20,406 bases of DNA, from positions 1,037,048 through 1,057,453 of the forward strand of contig CACRSC010000010.1 in the NCBI GenBank assembly GCA_902651635.1, written 5' to 3'. The position numbers and the translations under genes were made by a program. Below, in pieces: positions 9,122 through 19,100 of the stretch. How positions within the stretch are numbered: the first letter of the stretch is position 1; each line of letters opens with the position of its first letter. Source of the stretch: Mastigamoeba balamuthi (lineage: Eukaryota; Evosea; Mastigamoebida; Mastigamoebidae). The notes beneath the pieces were generated by a model. That model saw only the letters and a program-made list of their open reading frames with translations, was not told where the DNA came from and did not search any database.

Positions 9122-9122
9122 N
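9122..9122. other. single ambiguous base at a homology breakpoint
   Basis: The only N in the window. Sequence to its right matches C1 and C3 at once (GCACCAAGCCGGAAACCTCAG), whereas sequence to its left, a G-rich run, matches neither. Confidence 0.95.
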
Positions 9123-9155
9123 GCACCAAGCCGGAAACCTCAGCTGGAGGGTACA

Positions 9156-10319
9156 TCAGAAGCGAGTCTGCTGGAGCGCACCCGCGAGGGCCAACGCGAG
9201 GAGGTTCTGCAGGAGGAGAGCCCGTGCCAGGGCTTCCCTGCGCAAATTCTCCAGCTCCCCCATTTGCCTGGCGAGCAGCTGCGGACCACCCGCCCCTGCA
9301 TCCTCCTGCATGCCACCCCACTCCCCCTCGATGGAGCTCTCGATTGGCTCCGCGGCCTCGCGAGGAGTAGGCACGGGTGCAGGGGCAGTGCACGCCTTCT
9401 CTGTGTGTGTCGCAGGCTCCGGCAGAACTGTAGACAGAGGGCTGTTGCTCTGCGGGGACTCGTGCTCGGCGCCCTCCTGCGGCGGCTGCGGCGGAGAAGC
9501 GCCACGGCAGCGCGGTGGCGGGCTCGGCACGGGGGTCGGAGGGGAGAGCTGGGCATCAGGGGCCGGGGACGAGCGGGACCTGAAGACCTGCAACGCACTT
9601 TTGGAGCAGAGCTGCAGGCGGTCGCTCTGCAGGCGGCTCACCACGGCGCCCCGCGCGTTGGCGATCTCCAGCAGCAGCACAACCTTGCCCCCCAGGTGTA
9701 GCCTCGACGAGTTGCACCACCTGCCGCCTCGGCGCGCGTGAGCACATGGGGCGAGGGGAGCAGAGAGCATGGGGGGAAACAGCGCACGATCTGCATCGGT
9801 CAAACACAAACACCACCTCGTCCCCCTGCCACAGGGGCACCGGGGCCTCGCGTGCGCACTCGACAGACACGTTGGGCCTGCCGACGGGGACGCAGCACCG
9901 GGGGCATGGCTCGAGCGCTGAGGAGAACGCAGAGAAGAGTTTTGTGTTATCGGTGGGTTAGTTTTCCGGGGCAAAGAAAAGCCTCGTGCGAAATTCGTAC
10001 GGCGGTCTTCGCAGCAGTTGAGGAGCACAGCCCTCCGCCCCGACTCCCACACGTTCTCTGGCGCCACGGCGTTGCTCGCGAGCCACGCGGCCTGCGCGAT
10101 GACGCGCACCTGCGTGGCCGGGAGGGCCCAGATTATTTGGTCACCAGGGGCATTCATTGCCCAGGCGGCGCGGGCAGCCGATATCACTGGACCAGAGGGG
10201 ACTGGCCCAGAGGGGTGGCGTACCTCAAACACTGCTGTGCGGAATATGCGTGTCTGCGACACATGCAATCGCGGCACTGGCAGTGTCTGGGACAGCACAA
10301 GCACTTTCCTGGCGGACAT
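9156..10319 (-). CDS. C2: four-exon gene of the same family
   Basis: Proposed exons are 10319-10224, 10109-10001, 9917-9788 and 9720-9156, with the same donors, acceptors and phases as C1. The product is 299 aa starting MSARKVLVLSQ. Exons 2 and 3 are nearly identical to C1, including ENVWESGRRAVLL, PCPRCC, QGDEVVFVFDRC, CNSSRLHLGGKVV and LCSKSALQVF. The linker differs strongly in sequence and length from C1 (it has PLSTVLPEPATHTEK) yet stays in frame, and the C-terminal helix is retained. This suggests the protein is or was recently functional. The terminator side lies only about 35 bases from the N at 9122, so the 3' flank is uncertain. Confidence 0.6.
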   Translation of the reverse strand: MSARKVLVLSQTLPVPRLHVSQTRIFRTAVFEVRHPSGPVPSGPVISAARAAWAMNAPGDQIIWALPATQVRVIAQAAWLASNAVAPENVWESGRRAVLLNCCEDRRTNFARGFSLPRKTNPPITQNSSLRSPQRSSHAPGAASPSAGPTCLSSAHARPRCPCGRGTRWCLCLTDADRALFPPMLSAPLAPCAHARRGGRWCNSSRLHLGGKVVLLLEIANARGAVVSRLQSDRLQLCSKSALQVFRSRSSPAPDAQLSPPTPVPSPPPRCRGASPPQPPQEGAEHESPQSNSPLSTVLPEPATHTEKACTAPAPVPTPREAAEPIESSIEGEWGGMQEDAGAGGPQLLARQMGELENLRREALARALLLQNLLALALAGALQQTRF

Positions 10320-10650
10320 GGGGGTTGAACAGACAAGGGGTGTGAAGAATCACTTAGGAAGCCTCATCAGTGTTTCACCTGTGGCAGCATGCGTGCACCG
10401 GTGGCTTCCATAGATTGTCTAGTGCGGGAGCGGTGCTCATAGTGAGAGTATGTCAGCAGAAATATGACTGTGATCGAATTTGATACATCATGAATTGATA
10501 ATGCTATTCGAGAAATGACACCTGATAATTCCAAATGTGCATACAACTCGTCATGGGAATACAATCTCTACGCACTTCAAAGGGCAGTCAATGGTGTTCA
10601 TTCTGATATTATTCGTTTGTTAGGATGGAGAATAGCATGAATACCATTGG
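10320..10650. other. spacer upstream of C2
   Basis: Partly homologous to the other C upstream spacers (GTGTGAAGAATCACTT, then a TGTGGCAGCATGCGTGCACCG-like run) and then AT-rich and CpG-poor. No gene is seen. Confidence 0.5.
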
Positions 10651-10711
10651 GCATACTGTGCTCGAGCAGTTGTTCACACTGGCCCTTCTGGGCTTGCACT
10701 CAGAGCACAGG
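10651..10711 (+). pseudogene. short fragment of gene A last exon
   Basis: The run TTCACACTGGCCCTTCTGGG and its surroundings match the leucine-rich helix exon of gene A (about 14425-14482). Only about 60 nt survive. The segment after it (10725-10800) matches the A-to-B spacer of the other units. Confidence 0.75.
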
Positions 10712-10795
10712 TATGTGTGGAAAATGAAATTGTCATTGAATTACTTCACCGATTACCCATTCACACATTCGTTCATGCGAACCAGCACATCAATA

Positions 10796-10925
10796 TTTCC
10801 TGCACTACTTGGTCATCTCGGTGCTTGATGGGCGCCAGTCATTCCACAGTACGGACTGCATTCCCTGCCGTTTCCAGAGTGTCACATGTTAGCTGAGCAG
10901 ATTTGGTCAAGCAACAGTGGATGTT
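10796..10925 (+). pseudogene. remnant of the B reading frame (B3), tail only
   Basis: This matches the last ~100 nt of B2 and its downstream flank (CCACAGTACGGACTGC, AGAGTGTCACATGT, GAGCAGATTTGGTCAAGC). The rest of B has been deleted, joining the spacer before B directly to its tail. Confidence 0.7.
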
Positions 10926-10959
10926 GTGCTGCCCTGCAACGCAATCAATGCACTGCCCT

Positions 10960-11350
10960 CAAATGTCGTTCCTCACGGTATTGGCGACTGCGAGCAGAGA
11001 ATCAAAAACTGTTCTCCGCCCTGTATTGTTGCGATGTGAATTTTGGCGATGGGAAATGCTCACAGCGCCCCCCATCTTCCCTTCTGAGTGGTCTCGGCTA
11101 CCCTTAGTGGGTTTTTGTTGGCTGTGGGATTGGATTTGAATTGAGCCCCATACTCAGCTCTATGAACAAGAAAGGCCTTGGGCGTCATTGTGGCGACAGA
11201 GGTGCCCTGTGACACATTCGCTTGTGCGCCTTGCTCACTGTGAACTGTGGCAGCCTGCAGAGCGGGAGTGGAGACGAAATTCCTCCATAAAGAGCTGAGG
11301 CTTCTCTGCTGAAGCTCAAAAATTATCATTGATGTGTAAGAAAACAACAG
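10960..11350. repeat. conserved block D, copy 2
   Basis: Homologue of 5530-5900, lying between B3 and C3. A minus-strand frame is open here (with FLVHRAEYGAQFKSNP), longer than in copy 1, where a stop intervenes. Whether it codes is unclear. Confidence 0.55.
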
Positions 11351-11391
11351 AAGGCCCGGCACCAAGCCTGAAACCTCAGCTGGAGGGTACA

Positions 11392-12568
11392 TCAGAAGCG
11401 AGTCGGCTGGAGCGTACCCGCGAGGGCCAGCGCGAGGAGGTTCTGCAGGAGGAGAGCCCGTGCCAGGGCTTCCCTGCGCATATTCTCCAGCTCCCCCATT
11501 TGCCTGGCGAGCAACTGCGGACCACCCGCCCCTGCATCCTCCTGCGCGCCACTCCACTCCTCCTTGCTCGATCGGCCCCTGCGCAGCCTCACCGGGAGTG
11601 GGCGTGGGCGCAGGTGTGGCACTCTGTGTGTGCTGCTGGCGCCCGCTGCACTGACGAGCCCACAAACAGGAAGGAGCTGCTGCTGTTGCTCTGCGGGGAC
11701 TTGTGCTTGGCGTCCTCCTGCGCCGGCTGCGGCAGAGCAGAACCACAGCAGCGCGGAGGGGGGCTTGGCACGGGGGTCGGAGGGGAGAGCTGGGCACCAG
11801 GGGCCGGGGACGAGCGGGACCTGAAGACCTGCAACGAACTTTTGGAGCAGAGCTGCAGGCGGTCGCTCTGCAGGCGGCTCACCACGGCGCCCCGCGCGTT
11901 GGCGATCTCCAGCAGCAGCACCACCTTGCCCCCCAGGTGCAGCCTCGACGAGTTGCACCACCTGCCGCCCTGGTGCGCGTGAGCACACGGGAGGACGGGA
12001 GATAGAGGGCTGTGGGGGGGCAGTGGGGAACACCGCACGATCTGCATAGGTCAAACACAAACACCACCTCGTCCCCCTGCCACACGGGCGCCAGGGCCTC
12101 GCATGCGCACTCGACAGACACGTTGGGCCTGCCGACGGGGACACAGCACTGGGGGCATGGCTTGAGCGCTGAGGAGAACGCAGAGAAGAGTTATGTGTTA
12201 TCGGTGGGTTAGTTTTTCGGGGCACAGAAAATCCTTGGGCGAAATTCGTACGGCGGTCTTCGCAGCAGTTGAGGAGCACAGCCCTCCGCCCAGACTCCCA
12301 CACATTCTCTGGTGACACGGTGTTGCTCGCGAGCCATGCGGCTTGCACGACAACGCGCACCTGCGTGGCCGGGAGGACACCACATATTACGAGACCACCC
12401 GGGGCAATGCCCACGCAGCGCGGCAGCCGACGACGCTGGAACCGAGGGGACTGGCCCAGAGGGGTGGCGTACCTCAAAAGCTGCTGTGCGGAATACGCGG
12501 GTCTGCGACACTTGCAATCGCGGCACTGGCACTGGCTGGGACAGCTCAAGCACGTTCCTAGCTGACAT
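11392..12568 (-). pseudogene. C3: family member with a frameshifted linker
   Basis: Exons 12568-12473, 12360-12252 and 12168-12039 follow the same splice sites, phases and lengths (96, 109, 130 nt) as C2, and the start is MSARNVLELSQ. Exon 4 starts at 11961 and reads CNSSRLHLGGKVV and LCSKSSLQVF correctly, but its frame ends at a TGA at 11589 in the linker. The conserved C-terminal helix is still present to 11392 in another frame. Comparison with C1 shows at least two small indels in the linker, one near 11620-11630 and one near 11555. Unless an unrecognised intron removes this part, C3 makes a truncated protein of about 236 aa lacking the helix. Residue changes in exon 3 include PCPQCC in place of PCPRCC and FDLC in place of FDRC. 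Confidence 0.6.
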
Positions 12569-13170
12569 GGGGGCTGAACCGACAAGTTGTGTGAAGAATC
12601 ACTTTGCAGTCTCGGCAGTATTTACTGGTGGCAGCATGTTTGCACCAGTGGTCCGCCATGATGATGAGCATTCGGATTTCTATTCCAGAGTGAATAGTGC
12701 GGGAACAGTGTGCTGGGATCTATCCAATGAGTTGGAAAAAAGCAAAATTGAAAACAGAAATGGCTGAGGTGGCTAAGTGTAGCAAGACAATGACAGTGCT
12801 ATCTGAGATAGGGCCCCAATACAACTCTAATTCGGCATGCAACCAGTCCAGGGATTAACAGTCTCTACACTTCAAAGGATCTCAAATCGGGAAATCAGGT
12901 GTACATTCCGAGATTCTGATGGTGGTGAAGATGGGGCACAGACATATAAATGAAAAGTGATCTTGATTCAGGATTCAGTCTCACACCTAAACGACGAGAT
13001 CCAGTATTCTTTTGTTCTCAACTCGCTTGTGTCTGCCAGGGGCCACTCTGAAGCACCGATTACGTCGCCTGCCCTGCTGTGGCCCTCACTGGAACACTGT
13101 GCTCCATCCACTTGAACGAATGAGCTGCCTTAGTAACCCTCTACTGTGACAGCTTGTGATCCTCTGGTGA
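12569..13170. other. spacer upstream of C3 and before gene A
   Basis: Positions 12590-12930 match the C1 upstream spacer (7100-7320). From about 12940 the sequence is specific to this place. C3 and A diverge across it, so it may contain both promoters. No gene is seen. Confidence 0.5.
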
Positions 13171-13416
13171 AGTGCCTTCGGCAAAGGTGTCGAACATGAT
13201 TCCACGGATTACCAAAAACGCAATAAATGAACAGGACAATTTCGGGCATTCTGTAGCCGAGGAAAAGACCTTTATTTTTCGGCCATTCTTTGAGTTCGCA
13301 TCAAGAACGTCTTCACTCGGTTTACCCACTAAGGAAAGGGACATTACCTTGAAGCTGTTGTTCATGGCGACACTAACTCGGAGTTCGTGTCACCGTCCAA
13401 GCGATCATTGGTTTTT

Positions 13417-14486
13417 ATGGAGCAGTTGCCGGCGAGCCTGTTCATTGTCCGCACACCATTGATGGCACGGTATCAGAAAAAACCGCAATCTGGATCAGAT
13501 CTTATCGGCATTTCAGTGTTTATAAATTCAATGGAGCAGCACACGCTCTCAGACGCACTTCAGCAGCGACAGCCACGTATGTTTGTGGAGCCTGCCCGTG
13601 TATTCCGCACAGCCCGGTTTGCAGTGAGCCACCTTGTGCCTCGTGCTCGTCATCCATTGGTCACACACTGAAAGACGCCTTACAGGTGGTAGTAGTAGTG
13701 CGTGCAGAGTGGATGGCAGCAAACGGGCTCGGCCGCGACAGCGTGTGGAGGTCGGGCCGCAGTGCAGTGCTCTGCTGCACGTCGAGCCACGGCCAGATCC
13801 GCAGTGCGCCGGTTATTTGCTTTGACGTTTTACTTTTCTCACGAGGGCCGTGGCAGGACTCGCGCCGTGCCCCAGGTGCTGCCAGCCCCTGGGAAGGCCG
13901 AATGTGGAGCTCGGGCGCTCATCTGCTCTGGCCGAGCCCACGATCCAGGGGGCGGAGCTCACCTTCGTCTTTGACAACTGCAAATCGTGAGCCCTCTGCC
14001 CCAGCGCTCCGCACAGACGGCTGACTGGCCCGCGATCACGCGGAACCCTTCAAACCCTCCAGGTTCTGCAACTCGTCGAGGCTGCACCTCAGCAGCAGGA
14101 GAGACGTGGTGCTCAGCATCGAGATCTCGAACGCAGTGGGCTGTGTCGTGTCCCGCGTGCTCAGCCCGCCCTTTGCGCTGTGCTCCAAGAGCTCTCTCCA
14201 GGGATTCCGGGCCCGCTCTGCTGTGGTTACCGTTCCTCAGCAGAGGTTCCCCGTCGCCCCGCACACCGTTCATCCCCCAGAACAGCCGGAGGGCACCACA
14301 ATGGACCACCAAGCGGCGCACGAGGAACTGGCCCAGGTCGCCTGCAAGCGCTCGCCTGACAGCGCGCACGAAAAGCACCTGAGAGAGCTCGAGCAGCTGA
14401 TGCAGCAAAACCACACCCGGCTTATTGTGCTCCAGCAGTTGCTCGCACTGGCCCTTCTGGGCTCGCCACACGGAGCACAGTTGTGA
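13417..14486 (+). CDS. A: intact four-exon gene, plus-strand paralogue of C
   Basis: Proposed exons are 13417-13623, 13686-13803, 13857-13986 and 14063-14486, with donors GTGAGCC, GTGCGCC and GTGAGCC and CAG acceptors. Phases are 0, 1 and 2 as in the C genes, and exon 3 is again exactly 130 nt. The product is 292 aa. The first ATG is at 13417; the frame is open from 13333. Motifs in order are RVFRTARFA, the segment around DSVWRSGRSAVLCC, PCPRCC, QGAELTFVFDNC, FCNSSRLHL, LCSKSSLQGF, a short linker, and a C-terminal coiled-coil-like helix (HLRELEQLMQQ, VLQQLLALALLG). The N-terminal 60 residues have no match in C. The function is unknown. The shared gene structure with C and the strong conservation of core motifs despite divergence elsewhere argue that it is a real protein-coding gene. 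Confidence 0.65.
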
Positions 14487-14668
14487 GTGGCCGTGGCAAT
14501 TGAGTTCACGAATACATGTGCAATTTGAGATTTAAATCGAGTTGTCGGGTTTTTCGAGGCAGCAGCATTTCCTGGAATCCTAAGGTACCGATTTTCATTG
14601 GGAACCACTTTTTCATTTGAATAAGTGCTGTGAGACTTTTCTGCCCTGTGGCGTTACGCCCCTCTGCA

Positions 14669-14712
14669 CAGCCATGCCTATGAGGTAGGGCGGGTGCCCC
14701 AGGGCATGGCTG
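14669..14712. repeat. 10-bp-arm inverted repeat
   Basis: CAGCCATGCC at 14669-14678 and GGCATGGCTG at 14703-14712 are exact reverse complements around a 24-nt spacer. It lies about 180 nt downstream of gene A. It could be a structured RNA or site, or chance. Confidence 0.6.
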
Positions 14713-14800
14713 CGGTTCTTGCACGTGTGATCTCACCACGGGAGAGCCCGCGAGCGCTGAGCGGCGGCGAGCTCGGGAGTTGCCATGGGGACAACACAGG

Positions 14801-14828
14801 GAGCAGAGCAGAGCAGAGCAGAGCAGAG
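14801..14828. repeat. pentanucleotide microsatellite (GAGCA)n
   Basis: Five tandem GAGCA units followed by GAG. Confidence 0.9.
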
Positions 14829-15599
14829 GCCGTTGGGACTTAAGAATAGCGAGATGAGAGAAAGCACAGACCCGCATTGAGCACTCGCCCTCTGTTGCCC
14901 CATGCAGGCATCCAACCCGCAATGCCGCGAAATGCCTCGTGATACATCGTGCGCGGAGTCGGGCCACAAGAGCTCTGGCCTGCCCGGAGGCGGCGATCTG
15001 AGACGCCTATCGCGTTTTCCTTACCGAAAAAACTACTGCGCACGTCACGAGTGCGTATTAAAATCACCGCACGTCTTTTGCTGCGCGACACAACTGCCGT
15101 GGGGCTCGGATGGTTCCTAGCGATACCCCCGTGCCCGAGGGCAGTCGGCGGGTGTGCGGCGAGGACTGCTGTCTGCGCGTTTTGCGGATCCGCCGCTTCT
15201 TTATTCGCCTGCGAAATACTCTCTGCTTCAGAGCTCTTCGCCTTACGGACGACAGAACAGAGCCGGCACATCCCTCCCTCGCACACAGCACACAGAACAT
15301 GGCGTAGCGTCGCAAGGACCGGACCTCTGTATCTCTGCATTTGACACGCTGCGTGAGCAGGTGTTTCCTCGTCCGCCTTCCTCGGTCTCTTCTCTTTCTC
15401 TCTGTTTTGCGCCTGTCGGGTGGGGGCCACAGGGTGCTCTCATTTCCACTGTGCCATCCGGTGTTCTCACTTGCAGGCACCTCTCAGCAACGGGCGTGAC
15501 ACCTGCGCGCTGTCTCACACCGCCTTGCACAGCTTGAGACCTCACGACCTCTGTCCCAGTCCGGTGCTTGTGATAAGAGGCGAAGTTATCGGCAAGTGG

Positions 15600-15905
15600 A
15601 CGTGGCCGCGCGTTTATGCGAGTGATCGAAGGCGCCTGGCGCAGCAGCGAGCGGCCTCAGGGTCCGACCAGAGCGCCGTGCTGTCCTGGACCCAAGGCCT
15701 CGAGTCATGTGCGCAGCGCCCGTTTCCCCCGCAGTTAGCTGGAATGGGTTAACGCCCGCAAATCTATGATGCGCTGGCGCCGATGACCCAGGTGCTGCCA
15801 GCCCTCGGGCAAGCCTGATGTGCTCCTGGGGATGCTCGGGGGCGTTGCCAGAACCCGCGGCGCAGGGCGCCGAGCTGGTCTCTGTGTTTGACGAGCCTGA
15901 AGATT
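15600..15905 (+). pseudogene. broken A-like copy just upstream of the tomosyn gene
   Basis: Positions 15783-15900 match exon 3 of gene A: CCCAGGTGCTGCCAGCCC is shared, followed by GGCAAGCCTGATGTGCTC against GGAAGGCCGAATGTGGAGC, and the end reads AQGAELVSVFDE against QGAELTFVFDN. The two halves are in different frames (15817 against 15818 register), so an indel has broken it, and the donor after FVFD is lost. Upstream, about 15650-15710 recalls exon 2 (SGSDQSAVLS against RSGRSAVLCC), more weakly. No exon 4 follows. This is a truncated relict ending about 200 nt before the tomosyn start codon. Confidence 0.6.
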
Positions 15906-16105
15906 CTCCACGAATCCCAACCGCCGACCACACAACGGTCCCACACACAAAATATCCCCCAACGGCGATTTCAGAATCCACTTGGCGCAGCGCTGTCGCG
16001 TCAGGTCCACCGCGTATCCGTCGCATCTCCGCATCTCGCATTCTACGACGCGTCTCAGGCGCGACACACCAAGGGCAACAGCGCCACCACCACACAGCAC
16101 AGAGG

Positions 16106-19100
16106 ATGACGGAGGCGAGCAGCAGCGGGAGCAGCGGGAGGCGTCGGGAGCGGAAGGAGGGCTTCCTGGCGGCTGTGCGGGGGCTGCTGGGCCTGCCCTC
16201 CCTCGCCGGCCTCCACGCCTCCCGCCTCGTCCCCCGCGCCCTCGCCCCGCGCGTCGCCGCCCGCGCCGGCCCTCTGCCCGCCGCCGCCGCCGTCGCCTAC
16301 GACGCCGTCCAGCGCCTCCTCGCCCTCGCCACGTCACGCGGCGCCGTCGTCGTCGTCGGCCCCGGCGGCCTCGCCCGCGCCTGGCGCGTCGTCGTCGACG
16401 TCGACGTCGCCGTCGGTGAGGGCGTGGCGTCGCCGTCGCCGTCGCCGCGGGTGGCGTTTGTGGGGCGGGGCGTCGGTGACGTGGCGGTGGTCTGCGTGGG
16501 GTCGTGCCGCGTGCACCTGCTGCGGCTGGCAGGCGCCTCGCCCGCGGCCCACACGACGCCGACGCCGTGCGTCCTCGCTGCCTGCGCCGCCCTGCGTGGT
16601 CCTCTCTGTGGCCCTCTTGTTGCTGTGTGGCCCTGTGTTGGTTGGGCCCTCTGTGTGGCCCTGCGGCCTGCGGTGTCTCTGCCTCTGGTGGTGGGGTTGC
16701 GTTGTGGTGCGCGCCGCCTGTGAGGGTCTGTGTGGGCCCTCGTGTGTGGTTCTACAGAGCCTCTGTCTGTGCGTTGGAGAGCTTCCGTTGCGTGCGGGCT
16801 GAGGGGTCATGCGCGGTGTGTCTGTGCGGGTCGCAGTCGCATTGGCCCATGGCGTGTGCTTGTCTGTGGGAATAACAGCGGGCGTCGCGCCGCCTGCGCC
16901 TGTCGGGCTGCCGCTCGCTGGTGGCGGCTGGCCGTGTGCGATGCGCCTGTGCTGGTTTGTGGAATTAACTGCGGGCTGCCCTTCCCCCGTGCGTGCGCAG
17001 GATCGTGTCGTTCGACTACACGTACGGCCAGGACTACCTGCTGCTGGGCACCCGCAGCGGCACCCTGCACGCCCTCGACGTCACCCTCTCGCTGCTGAGC
17101 CCCGTCACGCTCTCCTACGCCGACGTCGTCGGGTCCGCCACCGCCCCCTCGTCGCCCCTCGCAGCTCCCCGGCCGCCTGTGCCAACGCCGCAGCGCAGGC
17201 GGGCTGCTGTGCAGGGCCACGCGCCAGCGCTGGAGGTGCTGAGGATCAACCCCGTCTGCCCGTCGGTCGTCCTGCTGGGCTACGCTGAGCCCGCCAAGGT
17301 GCTCGTCGCGTGGGACCTCGGCGCCAGGCGCCTCGCACGCACGTACATCCTGCTGGGCCTGGCCCACGTCACGGCCGCCTGCTGGTACTTCAAGGGCGAC
17401 CGCTTCGCCACGGCGCACGCGGACGGCACCGTCTCGCTCTGGAAGTACAGCGCGCCCAAGAAGCCCGTCTCCTCCTTCCCGCGTGAGCAGCGCGCAGCCC
17501 GCAGACGCCCGCTCCCCCTCGGCGCTCGCTCACGGGCCGCCCGGCAGTGCTGGCGGTGGGCCAGGCGACGCGCGTGCTCGACCTCGCGTGGACGAAGCTC
17601 GGCGAGCGCGGGATGATGTTCGCCAGGTGCGCGGACGACGACGGGGACACGCTGGTGCTGCTCGAGGGCTCCATGAAGGCGCCGCAGAAGCTCGAGCGCG
17701 TCGCGCCGTTCGAGCGTAGGGCCGCGGGCTTCGACATCATGACGGACTCGCCCTACAGCTCCCGTAGTACCCGCGACGCACCCCGTGTCTCCCCCGCCCG
17801 CCACGCCCGCGCTGACAAGTCGCGCGTCCTGGGCAGAGAGGGACCCGTACAGCATCGTTGTGGTGCACGAGGACGGCAGCCTGGTGCTGCGCAGCGCCAA
17901 GCACGGCCACGCGACGGTCGCGCTGCAGTCGGCGCCGTTCATCCTCAGCGGGGCCGCCGTCACTTGCCACGCCGTCTACGAGGGCGTCCGCGTGCACGAC
18001 AACGCAGCGCAAGAGAGCGCCGAGAACGCACCGCAGCAGCAGCAGCCCCAGGAGGCCGCCACGCCCGCTGCAGCACCGGAGAAGGAACCTCCGCAGCAGC
18101 AGCAGCAGCCCGCGGAGGCTTCCGCTCAGCCAGAGCCTGCCGAGAAGAAGCAGGCCGCTGCAGCTGCCGCGCCCGCCGCTCCAGTCGCCCCTGTACTGGA
18201 CGACCTGCTGATCACAGGGTACGCGATAGACGCATGCGAGGGGGAGGAGAGCATAGGGTGGGGCTGATGAGAGCGCGAGCGCAGGCATGAGGACGGGAGC
18301 GTCAACGTGTGGAGCGTAGCGGGCGCGAGGATGGTACACGTGGCCGCACTGCGGTGTCCCAGGGAGGGCGCCGTCTGCCTCGTGGAGCTCTGCGCGCCCC
18401 GCGGGCTGCTCGTTGCTGCCCAGAGGACCGGCGCCACCACCATCTTTGAGTACTGCTCTCGTAGCCGCACGCTGTGCTGCAAGACTGTCTCTCTTGCCCC
18501 TGCCGAGCCCAAGGCGACGCCTGTTGCTGCTGCTGCAGCCGAGGCTCCCAAGGAGAACGTGGAGAAGCCAGCGGAGCCTCAGGCACCGCAGACAGAGCAG
18601 CCGCAGCAGGAGGCGCCCACACAGCAGCCAGCCGCAGAGCAAACAGAGGCGAAAAGCGCTGACGTGGCCGCTGACGCACCGCAGGCGGCGGAACAGGCGG
18701 CAGCGCCAGTGCAGAAGGCAGAGGAGCCCCAGGCAGCGGTGAAGAAGCAGGAGAAGCCCGCGGAGAAGGCCCCCGAGGCCCCGAGCTGCGCGGAGGTCGG
18801 GCCCGGGTGGCAGGCCGTCCTCGAGGTCGCCACGACGGGCCCCGTGACGGCCATCGGCGTCGACGCGTGGGGCAGCGCGCGCAGCGTCGCCCTGTGCGTG
18901 GCGGACAGGACGTGCTCGCTGCTGCTGGTCGACGCGGCGCAGGGGCTCGTGCGCGATGCCCGCTGCCCTCTGCTCGCGACGTCCGTGCTCTTCTGCGCGC
19001 CGCTGCGCAGGCTGTTCGTCGGCACGTCCGACGGCGCCGTCATCAGCGCCGACGCGTCGCTGGCGGCGCAGCAGCTGGCGTGGCAGCAGTCGTCGCCGCA

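Larger units (their letters stand above)
3480..14486. repeat. array of A-B-D-C gene units
   Basis: The same order of homologous blocks recurs: A (+), B (+), D, C (-), then the spacer upstream of C. Unit 1 is A relict 3480-3809, B1 4455-4975, D 5530-5900, C1 5927-7083 and spacer 7084-7321. Unit 2 is B2 to 7930 and C2 9156-10319 with spacer to 10640. Unit 3 is A fragment 10651-10711, B3 10796-10925, D 10960-11350, C3 11392-12568 and spacer to about 12930. It ends with a complete A at 13417-14486. Homology was judged by eye across spacers as well as exons, so these are segmental duplications followed by uneven loss. Confidence 0.75.
14487..15595. other. no convincing gene
   Basis: The stretch is CpG-rich from about 14640. 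A 196-codon minus-strand frame (15430-14840) and a 131-codon plus-strand frame (14949-15344) overlap each other, and neither shows recognisable motifs or splice-linked neighbours. Two small repeats inside it are listed separately. Confidence 0.4.

Noticed and set aside
14641-14720. tRNA-like fold around the 14669-14712 inverted repeat
   Set aside because: No acceptor, anticodon or T-arm arrangement with conserved tRNA positions could be found.
14840-15430. 196-codon minus-strand frame as a gene
   Set aside because: No motif, no homologous copy in the window, overlapped by an equally open plus-strand frame, and Arg/Ser-rich as expected of chance frames.
15818-16105. Extending the tomosyn protein upstream to 15818 in the same open frame
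   Set aside because: The upstream part derives from a broken A-like exon and is not tomosyn-like. The ATG at 16106 precedes the first propeller blade at the usual distance.
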